Shown here: piece after piece, positions 1 through 5,853 of the stretch
Layout: the number at the start of each line of letters is the position of its first letter
Position numbering within the stretch: position 1 is the first letter of the stretch
Assembly (NCBI GenBank): GCA_003456155.1
Contig: DMPC01000177.1
Span: forward strand, 4,099-9,951
Length of the DNA: 5,853 bases
Reading direction: 5' to 3'
Source of the DNA: Actinomycetota bacterium
GTDB lineage: Bacteria; Actinomycetota; Actinomycetes; S36-B12
Program-made: the position numbers and the translations under genes
The notes under the pieces: model-generated
What the model saw: only the letters and a program-made list of their open reading frames with translations
Told to the model about the DNA's origin: nothing
The model's database searches: none

Positions 1-2249
1 ACGTCGCCCTTGACGGTGGCCAGCACCATGGTGCCCTTGCCCGCTTCGTCCGTCCGCTCCATATGCGGCTCGAGATACGCGACCGCTGTCTTCATCACCT
101 CAGCGCTCTGCAGGACGAACGGCAGCTGCATCTCACCAGAGGCGAACAGATCGCCGACGACCTTCATGCCGGACAGCAGGGTGTCGTTGACGATCGCCAG
201 GGCGGGTCGATCAAGCAGCGCCTCGTCGAGATCGGCCTCCAGTCCGTTGCGCTCCCCGTCGATGATGCGCCGTTCCAGGCGCTCGAAGAGCGGCAGGGCC
301 GCCAGCTCCTCGGCCTTGGAGGCGGAGAGGGACCTGGCCTCCACGCCCTCGAAGAGCTGAAGGAACCTCTGCAGCGGGTCGTAGGTGACCGTGCCATCGT
401 CGGCGTAGGCGCGACGGTCGTAGACGAGGTCGAGAGCGACCTGCCGCTGCTCGTCAGGAATCTTCGCCATCGGCAGGATCTTGGAAGCGTGCACGATGGC
501 CGAATCCAGACCAGCCTCCCTCGCCTCGTGCAGGAAGACCGAGTTGAGCACCTGCCGCGCTGCCGGGTTCAGGCCGAACGAGACGTTGGACAGCCCGAGC
601 GTGGTCTGCACCCGCGGATGCATCTGCTTGAGGGTCCGGATGGCCTCGAGGGTCTCGATCGCGTCCCGACGGGTCTCCTCCTGACCTGTGGCGATCGGGA
701 ATGTGAGGGTGTCGACGAGGATGTCGGCGACGTCCATGCCCCAGTTGTCGCTCAGGTCGCAGATGAGTCGATCTGCGGTGCGAACCTTCCACTCGGCGGT
801 GCGCGCCTGGCCCTCCTCATCAATCGTCAGGGCGACGACGGCTGCCCCGTGCTCGACCACCAGGGGCATGATGCGGCGAATCCGGGAATCGGGGCCGTCG
901 CCGTCCTCGTAGTTCACCGAGTTCACGACGGCGCGCCCGCCCAGCATCTCCAGGCCAGCCTCGAGCACGCCCGGCTCCGTGCTGTCGAGCACGATGGGCA
1001 GCGTTGACGCCGTCGCGAGTCGCCCGGCGAGCGCGCGCATGTCGGCAACACCGTCCCGGCCCACGTAGTCCACGCACAGGTCGAGCAGGTGCGCTCCGTC
1101 GCGGATCTGCTCTCGCGCGATCTCGACGCAGTCGTCCCAGCGCTCCTCGAGCATCGCGTCGCGGAACGCCTTCGACCCGTTGGCGTTGGTGCGCTCCCCG
1201 ATGGAGAGATATGCGGAGTCCTGCCGGAACGGCACGGACTGGTAGAGCGAGGCCGACGAGGCCTCGTGATCCACGTGGCGGGAGGCAAGCTCGCGCGCCC
1301 GGACTCGATCCACGACCGCTGCGAGGTGCGCCGGGGTGGTGCCGCAGCAGCCGCCCACCAAGCCGATGCCGAATTCCCGTGTGAAGGTGTCGTGAGCGTC
1401 CGCGAGCTCCTCGGGAGACAGCGGGTAGTGGGCCCCGTCGGCCGTCAGCACGGGAAGGCCGGCGTTCGGCATGCACGAGATGCCCACGAGCGCGGTCCGC
1501 GACAGCGTGCGCAGGTGCTCGCTCATCTCTGCCGGCCCAGTGGCGCAGTTGAGCCCGATCATGTCCACGCCCAGCGGCTCCAGTGCCGTGATGGCCGCGC
1601 CGATCTCGCTGCCCAGCAGCATGGTTCCGGTGGTCTCCACGGTCACCTGAGCGAAGACGGGAAGGTCGACCCCCGCTGCGACCAATGCGCGCTTGGCTCC
1701 GACCACGGCCGCCTTCGCCTGGAGCAGGTCCTGCGACGTCTCGATGAGGATGGCGTCCGCACCACCGGCGACCAGGCCGGCGACCTGCTGCTCGTACGCA
1801 TCGCGGAGCGTCGCGTAGGGCGCATGGCCCAGGCTCGGGAGCTTGGTGCCCGGACCCACCGAGCCCAGCACCCAGCGTGGGCGATCCGGGGTCGACCAGC
1901 GATCCGCAGATGACCTGGCCACAGCAGCCCCCGCCTGCGCCAGTTCGAAGATGCGCTCGGGGATGTCGTACTCGCCGAGGTTCGCGAGGTTGGCTCCGAA
2001 GGTGTTGGTCTCGACGCAGTCGACGCCGACCTCGAAGTAGGCGTCGTGGACGCTCTCGACCAGTTCCGGCCGAGTGACGTTGAGGATCTCGTTGCAGCCC
2101 TCGTACCCCTGGAAGTCCTCCAGGGAGGGATCCGCCGCCTGCAGCATGGTCCCCATGGCTCCATCGGCAACCACGACGCGGGTGGCCAGTGCCTCGCGCA
2201 GCGAGCCGGGACCATGCGTGGGGTGGGGTGAGGAATGCGGGACCGACAT
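1..2249 (-). CDS. metH: Cobalamin-dependent methionine synthase, N-terminal part (3' end cut by window edge)
   Basis: MetH moves a methyl group from 5-methyltetrahydrofolate to homocysteine through methylcobalamin, giving methionine and tetrahydrofolate in the cytoplasm. The frame is open for 749 codons and runs off the left edge. The homocysteine-binding domain spans about residues 18-330, with DGAMGT at 29-34 and the three zinc-ligand cysteines C235 (LNCATG), C301 and C302 (GGCCGTT), which correspond to C247, C310 and C311 of E. coli MetH. The pterin-binding domain spans about 345-610, with IGERTNANGS at 350-359 and an NSVNYEDGDG segment. The helical cobalamin cap starts near 640, with MQLPFVLQSAEVMK from 707. 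The last visible residues, VKGD at 746-749, come just before the expected HDIGK motif carrying the cobalamin-ligating histidine. The cobalamin and reactivation domains (roughly 450 residues in relatives) lie outside. The ATG at 2249 was chosen because it gives a family-typical distance to DGAMGT; it lacks a clear Shine-Dalgarno. No frameshift or missing key residue is seen. The gene is divergent from the PAC2 gene. Confidence 0.97.
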   Translation of the reverse strand, partial: MSVPHSSPHPTHGPGSLREALATRVVVADGAMGTMLQAADPSLEDFQGYEGCNEILNVTRPELVESVHDAYFEVGVDCVETNTFGANLANLGEYDIPERIFELAQAGAAVARSSADRWSTPDRPRWVLGSVGPGTKLPSLGHAPYATLRDAYEQQVAGLVAGGADAILIETSQDLLQAKAAVVGAKRALVAAGVDLPVFAQVTVETTGTMLLGSEIGAAITALEPLGVDMIGLNCATGPAEMSEHLRTLSRTALVGISCMPNAGLPVLTADGAHYPLSPEELADAHDTFTREFGIGLVGGCCGTTPAHLAAVVDRVRARELASRHVDHEASSASLYQSVPFRQDSAYLSIGERTNANGSKAFRDAMLEERWDDCVEIAREQIRDGAHLLDLCVDYVGRDGVADMRALAGRLATASTLPIVLDSTEPGVLEAGLEMLGGRAVVNSVNYEDGDGPDSRIRRIMPLVVEHGAAVVALTIDEEGQARTAEWKVRTADRLICDLSDNWGMDVADILVDTLTFPIATGQEETRRDAIETLEAIRTLKQMHPRVQTTLGLSNVSFGLNPAARQVLNSVFLHEAREAGLDSAIVHASKILPMAKIPDEQRQVALDLVYDRRAYADDGTVTYDPLQRFLQLFEGVEARSLSASKAEELAALPLFERLERRIIDGERNGLEADLDEALLDRPALAIVNDTLLSGMKVVGDLFASGEMQLPFVLQSAEVMKTAVAYLEPHMERTDEAGKGTMVLATVKGD

Positions 2250-2257
2250 GATGCGCA

Positions 2258-2263
2258 AGCCTA
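2258..2263 (-). promoter_or_regulatory. Possible -10 element of metH, suggesting a leaderless transcript
   Basis: On the minus strand the hexamer TAGGCT (TANNNT type) ends 8 nt before the metH ATG. A transcript starting 6-8 nt downstream of it would begin at or 1-2 nt before the start codon. No purine-rich Shine-Dalgarno is visible upstream of this ATG. Leaderless genes with this geometry are common in actinobacteria. There is no convincing -35 at 16-18 nt, so the call rests on one weak hexamer. Confidence 0.3.
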
Positions 2264-2286
2264 GCGAGGCGCCTGCGCCCTGCACT

Positions 2287-2316
2287 CCGACACGAGGCCT
2301 TGGCAGGCTCTACGCT
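2287..2316 (+). promoter_or_regulatory. Possible promoter of the PAC2 gene
   Basis: CCGACA at 2287-2292 (4 of 6 to TTGACA) and TACGCT at 2311-2316 (TANNNT) are 18 nt apart. A start near 2323 would leave a leader of about 29 nt holding the ribosome binding site. It is a weak match in GC-rich DNA, but it lies in the only space available between metH and this gene. Confidence 0.3.
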
Positions 2317-2341
2317 GACTCCGGGGAGACGGGCGGCGATG

Positions 2342-2347
2342 AGGAGG
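2342..2347 (+). promoter_or_regulatory. Ribosome binding site of the PAC2 gene
   Basis: AGGAGG lies 4 nt before the GTG at 2352, inside a purine run starting at 2341. The spacing is short but usable. It supports the GTG start, as does the family-typical N-terminus that follows. Confidence 0.75.
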
Positions 2348-2351
2348 AGCA

Positions 2352-3200
2352 GTGATCGAGCTCGACGAGTTCCCGGTCCTGGTGGATCCCGTCATGGTCG
2401 CGGCGTTCGAGGGCTGGAATGACGCGGGCGAGTCGGCGTCCGGAGCGATCGCCCACCTTCGAGCCGTCTGGGACGCCCAGCCGCTGGCCGATCTGGACTC
2501 GGAGGAGTACTACGACTACCAGGTGAACCGGCCGATCATCTCTCTCGATGACTCGGGGGTGCGCAGCCTGACCTGGCCCTCGACGCGAGTGTTCATCGCC
2601 CGGGTGCCCCTGTTCCCGCGCGACCTCGTCCTCGTCCAGGGCATCGAGCCGAACATGAAGTGGCAGCAGTTCGTCCGGGAGATCCTGGGCCTGGCGGCCG
2701 AGCTCGACGTGTCGACCGTCATCACCCTGGGAGCCCTGCTCTCGGACATCCCGCACACCCGGCCCGTGCCGGTGACGGGCACGTCCTCGGATGCGGCCTT
2801 GCGAGCGGATCTTGACCTGGAGCCCTCCACCTACGAGGGCCCGACCGGCATCGTGGGAGTGATCCAGGATGCCTGCACCCGGTTCGGCATCTCGGCGATA
2901 TCCCTCTGGGCGGCCGTACCGCACTACGTCGCGCAGCCGCCGTGCCCCAAGGCAACCCTCGCCCTCGTTCGTCGCATCGAGGACATCCTCGACGTGCCCG
3001 TACCGCTGGGAGATCTCGTCGAGGAGTCCCGTGCGTGGGAGGTTGGGGTCGATGAGCTGGCAGCCGAGGACGAGGAGGTCGCGGACTACGTGAAGCAGCT
3101 CGAGGAGGCGCGGGACGCCGTCGACCTGCCCGAGGCCAGCGGGGAGGCGATCGCTCGTGAGTTCGAGCGCTACCTGCGCCGCCGGGGCACCCAGAGCTGA
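2352..3200 (+). CDS. PAC2 family protein (proteasome assembly chaperone 2-like)
   Basis: A complete 282-residue protein of the PAC2 superfamily, named after a eukaryotic chaperone of proteasome alpha-ring assembly. In bacteria the function is not settled, and members occur in genomes without a 20S proteasome. Diagnostic segments are the N-terminal GWNDAGE at 21-27, the TLGALLSDIPHTRPVPVTGT stretch at 125-144 and a charged helical C-terminus containing LPEASGEAIAREFERYLRRR. No signal peptide or membrane segment is seen, so it should be cytosolic. GTG at 2352 is preferred because it follows a strong AGGAGG and gives the usual short lead into the first strand. It is divergent from metH across 102 nt, the same arrangement as Rv2124c (metH) and Rv2125 (PAC2) in M. 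tuberculosis, as I recall it. The gene appears monocistronic, since the next gene is convergent. I recall a related Streptomyces protein (ParJ, SCO1662) reported to affect ParA polymerisation; whether it is the ortholog I cannot confirm here. Family assignment is firm; the cellular role is open. Confidence 0.93.
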   Translation: MIELDEFPVLVDPVMVAAFEGWNDAGESASGAIAHLRAVWDAQPLADLDSEEYYDYQVNRPIISLDDSGVRSLTWPSTRVFIARVPLFPRDLVLVQGIEPNMKWQQFVREILGLAAELDVSTVITLGALLSDIPHTRPVPVTGTSSDAALRADLDLEPSTYEGPTGIVGVIQDACTRFGISAISLWAAVPHYVAQPPCPKATLALVRRIEDILDVPVPLGDLVEESRAWEVGVDELAAEDEEVADYVKQLEEARDAVDLPEASGEAIAREFERYLRRRGTQS

Positions 3201-3222
3201 GCAGGTTCCGTGCCGGGCTCAG
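3197..3222. repeat. Short inverted repeat across the two convergent stop codons
   Basis: CTGAGC at 3197-3202 and GCTCAG at 3217-3222 are perfect 6-nt inverted repeats with a 14-nt loop. The left arm contains the TGA stop of the PAC2 gene and the right arm contains the TGA stop of the convergent small gene. It could act as a weak two-way termination or mRNA-end hairpin. There is no U-run on either side and the stem is short, so it is not called an intrinsic terminator. Confidence 0.35.
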
Positions 3223-3536
3223 TCGGTGAGGTCGAGTGCGGTGCGCGCGTCGCGGAGCGCCTGCTCCCCTCCTGACAGGTATGAAGCCCAGGCCTCACCG
3301 GCGGGTGTTCGTCGCCGCAGCTCCGAGCTGACCGCATCCACCGCTTGACCGGGTTGCTCCCCCGTCGCCAACAGCCGCTGGATGTCCCGCAGGGTGTACC
3401 AGCGCCCCTCGTGGAGCTTCACGTCGGAGGCGCCCCGCCGCGGGTCGCGCGAGACCGAGCACAGCGAGGCACCGCGCAGCGCCGCCTCAAGCTGAGCCTG
3501 TGCCGCGAGCACCAGATCGTCCAGGGCCATCGACAT
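3219..3536 (-). CDS. Small hypothetical protein, probably coupled to pgi
   Basis: A 105-residue protein that I do not recognise. It is predicted soluble, with no signal peptide, membrane segment or cysteine motif (one cysteine, near residue 26). The first 25 residues are Ala/Leu-rich and likely helical. A basic stretch (SRDPRRGASDVK) leads to HEGRWYTLRDIQRLLATGE, the part most likely to be conserved, and a second charged helical region closes the protein. Codons keep the strong third-position G/C preference of the neighbours, which supports real coding. The ATG at 3536 lies 2 nt after the pgi TAG on the same strand, so the gene is probably the second cistron of a pgi operon. No Shine-Dalgarno is visible before this ATG, or before the alternative ATG at 3530 (residue 3), which points to translation by reinitiation after pgi. 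The 3' end is convergent with the PAC2 gene, 18 nt away. No alternative frame in this interval has a better claim. Confidence 0.68.
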   Translation of the reverse strand: MSMALDDLVLAAQAQLEAALRGASLCSVSRDPRRGASDVKLHEGRWYTLRDIQRLLATGEQPGQAVDAVSSELRRRTPAGEAWASYLSGGEQALRDARTALDLTD

Positions 3537-3538
3537 GG

Positions 3539-5161
3539 CTACCGCAGCCGGCGATAGAGGGCGATCGAGGCATCCGTGGCGGGATCGAAGGTGGACGAGG
3601 CGTGACCATTGATGTCGTCAAGGATCCCCACGGCGAGCTTCTTGCCCAGTTCGACACCCCACTGGTCGTAGGAGTCGATGCCCCAGATCGCTCCCTGCAC
3701 GAAGACGCTGTGCTCGTAGAGGGACACCAGAGAACCCAGGGTGAACGGGTCAAGGCGATCGATCATGATCAGGTTCACCGGCCGATTGCCCGGCATGACC
3801 TTGTGCGGCACGAGCCAGGCCGGAGTGCCGTCGGCGGCCACCTCAGCGGCGGTACGGCCACGAGACAGGACAGCAGCCTGGGCCAGTGCGTTGGCGGCCA
3901 GCATGTCCTGCTGGTCACCCTGCGGATTCTCGCTGCGCGCGACGATGATGATGTCGCACGCCACGATGCTCGTCCCCTGGTGCAGCAACTGATAGAAGGA
4001 ATGCTGCCCGTTGGTCCCTGGCTCGCCCCAGAAGATGGCTCCCGTGTCGTAGGAGACGGAGGTGCCGTCGCGCCGCACCGACTTGCCGTTGCTCTCCATG
4101 GTCAGCTGCTGGAGATAGGCGGGGAAGCGCTTGAGGTACTGGGAGTACGGGAGTACCGCAGTCGTGGGGATGTCGAGGAAGTCCCGGTTCCAGACGGCGA
4201 GCAGTCCCATGAGGAGGGGGAGGTTGCGCTCGGGCGGTGTCGTCAGGAAGTGCGTGTCCATGGCGTGGAAGCCCGCAAGGAGACTGGAGAAGCCATCCCA
4301 TCCGATCGCGATCATCGTGCTCAGCCCGATCGATGAGTCCATCGAATAGCGCCCACCCACCCAGTCCCAGAAGCCGAACATGTTGGCGGGGTCGATGCCG
4401 AACGCCTCGACCTTCGGTGCATCCGTGGAAACGGCCACGAAGTGGTGGGCGACAGCGGCCTCTCCCAAGGCGCTGACAAGCCAGGCGCGCGCGACGTGCG
4501 CGTTCGTCATGGTCTCGAGGGTGGTGAAGGTCTTCGACGCGACGATGACGAGGGTGCTCTCGGGATCGCATTGAGCCAGGGCCACCGAGATGTCGGTGGG
4601 ATCCACGTTCGAGACGAAGTGGAAGGCGATCTGCCCATCATCGAAGGCACCGAGTGCGGCATAGGCCATGGCGGGACCGAGATCGGAGCCGCCGATCCCG
4701 ATATTGACGACCGACCGGATCCTCGATCCCGTCGCCCCGAGCCAGGCGCCCGATCGCACCTCGTTGGCGAAGACACCCATACGAGAGAGGACCTCGTGCA
4801 CCTCCCCGACGACGTCCACGCCATCGACCTCGAGTCGGTCCCCTGCGGGCTGGCGGAGGGCCGTGTGCAGGACCGCGCGATCCTCCGTCGTGTTGATGTG
4901 ATCGCCACGGAACATGGCCGTGCGCAGATCCTCGACGCCTGCCTGCTCGGCCAGTGCCAGGAGCGAGGCGATGACACTGGGCGTGGCCCGCTGACGTGAG
5001 TAGTCGAGGATGACCCGTGCTCCGTCGATGGTGCAGGACCGGGAGCGATCGGGATCGGCATCGATCAGGTCTCGAATCGAGCTCTCCCGTGATCGCGCAG
5101 CCTCAGCAGAGAGATCGGACCAGGCGCGCAGGGTCGTGGGGTCGATGGTGGCCGGTGTCAT
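3539..5161 (-). CDS. pgi: Glucose-6-phosphate isomerase
   Basis: Pgi interconverts glucose 6-phosphate and fructose 6-phosphate in the cytosol, serving glycolysis and gluconeogenesis and recycling carbon from the pentose phosphate pathway. The protein has 540 residues, against 549 in E. coli. Two sugar-isomerase (SIS) folds are recognisable. The first holds the phosphate-binding GIGGSDLGP at 155-163 and SKTFTTLET at 209-217. The family signature DWVGGRYSMDSSIG is at 266-279. Catalytic residues are E356 (MESNGK), H387 (GQHSFYQ) and K507, the last within the second signature YDQWGVELGK ending at 507; they match E355, H386 and K514 of E. coli. The frame is open for another 226 codons upstream, but that part is antisense to gnd and has no Pgi homology. 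The ATG at 5161 is therefore chosen, supported by GGAAGG 8 nt before it and by the expected family length. The gene is divergent from gnd and followed 2 nt later by a small gene on the same strand. Confidence 0.98.
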   Translation of the reverse strand: MTPATIDPTTLRAWSDLSAEAARSRESSIRDLIDADPDRSRSCTIDGARVILDYSRQRATPSVIASLLALAEQAGVEDLRTAMFRGDHINTTEDRAVLHTALRQPAGDRLEVDGVDVVGEVHEVLSRMGVFANEVRSGAWLGATGSRIRSVVNIGIGGSDLGPAMAYAALGAFDDGQIAFHFVSNVDPTDISVALAQCDPESTLVIVASKTFTTLETMTNAHVARAWLVSALGEAAVAHHFVAVSTDAPKVEAFGIDPANMFGFWDWVGGRYSMDSSIGLSTMIAIGWDGFSSLLAGFHAMDTHFLTTPPERNLPLLMGLLAVWNRDFLDIPTTAVLPYSQYLKRFPAYLQQLTMESNGKSVRRDGTSVSYDTGAIFWGEPGTNGQHSFYQLLHQGTSIVACDIIIVARSENPQGDQQDMLAANALAQAAVLSRGRTAAEVAADGTPAWLVPHKVMPGNRPVNLIMIDRLDPFTLGSLVSLYEHSVFVQGAIWGIDSYDQWGVELGKKLAVGILDDINGHASSTFDPATDASIALYRRLR

Positions 5162-5169
5162 GCGACCAG

Positions 5170-5175
5170 CCTTCC
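5170..5175 (-). promoter_or_regulatory. Ribosome binding site of pgi
   Basis: On the minus strand GGAAGG sits 8 nt before the ATG at 5161. This decides the start against reading the much longer upstream open frame that lies antisense to gnd. Confidence 0.7.
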
Positions 5176-5182
5176 ATGTGCC

Positions 5183-5210
5183 GTGACAGTATTCCCACCA
5201 CGAGTGCGAT
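5183..5210 (+). promoter_or_regulatory. Possible promoter of gnd
   Basis: GTGACA at 5183-5188 (5 of 6 to TTGACA) is followed after 16 nt by TGCGAT at 5205-5210 (3 of 6 to TATAAT). A start near 5217 would give a leader of about 44 nt that includes the ribosome binding site. The -35 is good and the -10 is poor. Confidence 0.33.
5186..5191 (-). promoter_or_regulatory. Possible -10 element of pgi
   Basis: TACTGT (TANNNT) on the minus strand would place transcription start near 5179, leaving a leader of about 18 nt that just includes the pgi ribosome binding site. No good -35 is found 16-18 nt upstream. It overlaps the proposed gnd -35 on the other strand. Confidence 0.25.
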
Positions 5211-5250
5211 GCCCGTCCGATCGTGCCGCCGATTCCTGTGAAGCCCACCT

Positions 5251-5255
5251 GGAGG
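5251..5255 (+). promoter_or_regulatory. Ribosome binding site of gnd
   Basis: GGAGG lies 5 nt before the GTG at 5261 and fixes that codon as the start. The next in-frame methionine, residue 12, already lies inside the nucleotide-binding strand. Confidence 0.75.
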
Positions 5256-5260
5256 ATCCC

Positions 5261-5853
5261 GTGCCTGAGACCACAGATCGCCTCGACATCGGCATGGTGG
5301 GGCTGGGCCGTATGGGTGCCAACCTCGCGCGTAGGGCCATGGCCGCGGGCCACCGCGTCGTGGGCTTCGATCCGCGCCCCGAGTCGGTAGCCGAGCTTGC
5401 GAGCGACGGCGCCACGGGCGTGCACTCCCTCGCGGATCTCGTGGCAGCCCTTCCGGTGCCGAGGACGGTCTGGGTCATGGTGCCGGCAGGCGGGATCACG
5501 CAGTCCGTGACCTCGGAGCTGATGGGACTCCTCGACAGCGGCGACTGCATCATCGACGGCGGCAACTCGTACTACCGCGACGACATCCGTCGGGGGCACG
5601 CGGCCGCATCGAAGGGGATCGACTACCTCGACGTCGGCACTTCGGGTGGGGTCTGGGGACTCGACCGCGGCTACTGTCTGATGATCGGCGGTCCCGATGC
5701 GGCTGTGGACCGGTTGTCCGCGCTCTGGGATGCCCTGGCGCCGGGTGAGGGCTCCGCGGAGCGGACTCGTGGACGCACCGGGCCGGCCGCGCCGGAGGAG
5801 CGAGGGTGGCTGCACTGCGGACCCAGCGGGGCGGGGCACTTCGTGAAGATGGT
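5261..5853 (+). CDS. gnd: 6-phosphogluconate dehydrogenase (decarboxylating), short form; N-terminal part
   Basis: Gnd oxidatively decarboxylates 6-phosphogluconate to ribulose 5-phosphate and CO2, producing NAD(P)H in the oxidative pentose phosphate pathway. The window holds 197 codons before the right edge cuts it. Residues 9-60 form the start of a Rossmann fold with GLGRMG (GxGxxG) at 14-19. IIDGGNSYY and GTSGGVWG (126-133) are substrate-binding segments, and GHFVKM places the catalytic lysine at K196, the second-last complete codon. The run DVGTSGGVWGLDRGYC marks the short-form subfamily (about 300-350 residues, as in Gluconobacter) rather than the roughly 470-residue form with GVSGGEEGA. 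The second beta strand ends in D37 (VVGFD), where NADP-preferring enzymes usually have a neutral or basic residue set, so NAD use is likely by inference. GTG at 5261 follows GGAGG. The gene is divergent from pgi across 99 nt. Downstream partners such as zwf cannot be seen. Confidence 0.96.
   Translation, partial: MPETTDRLDIGMVGLGRMGANLARRAMAAGHRVVGFDPRPESVAELASDGATGVHSLADLVAALPVPRTVWVMVPAGGITQSVTSELMGLLDSGDCIIDGGNSYYRDDIRRGHAAASKGIDYLDVGTSGGVWGLDRGYCLMIGGPDAAVDRLSALWDALAPGEGSAERTRGRTGPAAPEERGWLHCGPSGAGHFVKM

Noticed and set aside
63..1007. A 314-codon open frame on the plus strand, antisense to metH.
   Set aside because: It lies over well-conserved metH coding sequence and has the Arg/Gly/Val/His/Asp-rich composition typical of antisense frames in high-GC genes. 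No domain is recognisable.
1089..1913. A 274-codon open frame on the plus strand, antisense to metH.
   Set aside because: It is a shadow of the metH homocysteine- and pterin-binding domains, with low-complexity composition and no recognisable family.
1643..2215. A minus-strand frame starting at an ATG at 2215, inside the metH N-terminus.
   Set aside because: It is out of frame with metH and reads Arg/Ser/Pro-rich sequence; the metH frame shows clear homology over the same bases.
2250..2351. A possible cobalamin (B12) riboswitch upstream of metH.
   Set aside because: The spacer is 102 nt, too short for a standard cobalamin riboswitch of about 200 nt, and I see no B12-box-like sequence. The putative metH -10 leaves almost no leader.
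2310..2924. A 204-codon open frame on the minus strand over the PAC2 gene.
   Set aside because: It is antisense to conserved PAC2 motifs, and its composition (Arg, Gly, His, Asp) is that of a reverse-strand artefact.
3500..4336. A 278-codon open frame on the plus strand, antisense to pgi.
   Set aside because: It covers the catalytic half of pgi and runs into the start of the small coupled gene; no ribosome binding site or family resemblance is seen.
5162..5839. The pgi frame stays open for 226 more codons upstream, giving a possible 766-residue protein.
   Set aside because: The extra part is exactly antisense to gnd, shows no Pgi-like or other recognisable sequence, and is made redundant by a start with a ribosome binding site at 5161 giving the normal Pgi length.
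1..5853. A novel defence, mobile or biosynthetic system.
   Set aside because: All sequence is accounted for by four known housekeeping families and one small unknown gene. No transposase, integrase, toxin-antitoxin pair, tandem repeats or change in base composition is visible.

Overview
The window is a compact chromosomal segment from a high-G+C Gram-positive bacterium (Actinomycetota). The evidence is the strong G/C preference at third codon positions, the GTG starts, an actinobacterial-type PAC2 protein next to metH, and MetH, Pgi and Gnd sequences that read like actinobacterial family members. I cannot name the genus. A Micrococcales, Actinomycetales or Propionibacteriales member is plausible, but this is inference.

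Layout from left to right. (1) Positions 1-2249, minus strand: the N-terminal two thirds of cobalamin-dependent methionine synthase (metH). The window edge cuts it just before the cobalamin-ligating histidine motif. (2) Positions 2250-2351: a 102-nt divergent promoter region. (3) Positions 2352-3200, plus strand: a complete PAC2-family protein. (4) Positions 3219-3536, minus strand: a small unrecognised protein of 105 aa, convergent with the PAC2 gene and starting 2 nt after the pgi stop codon. (5) Positions 3539-5161, minus strand: complete glucose-6-phosphate isomerase (pgi, 540 aa). (6) Positions 5162-5260: a 99-nt divergent promoter region. (7) Positions 5261-5853, plus strand: the N-terminal part of a short-form 6-phosphogluconate dehydrogenase (gnd), cut by the right edge just after its catalytic lysine.

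How the genes relate. pgi and gnd are transcribed divergently from one short spacer. Both enzymes act at the glucose-6-phosphate branch point, Pgi feeding glycolysis and Gnd completing the oxidative pentose phosphate pathway, so joint control is reasonable. The 105-aa gene is probably cotranscribed with pgi and coupled to its translation. metH and the PAC2 gene also share one divergent spacer, a pairing known from other actinobacteria (Rv2124c/Rv2125 in Mycobacterium tuberculosis).

No stretch over about 100 nt lacks a gene. I see no tRNA, rRNA, insertion sequence, CRISPR array or prophage. Several long open frames lie antisense to the real genes; I read them as high-GC shadows. The window is mostly core metabolism and I found no convincing new system. 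The least explained items are the small pgi-coupled protein, the overlapping pgi/gnd promoters and the apparently leaderless metH start.
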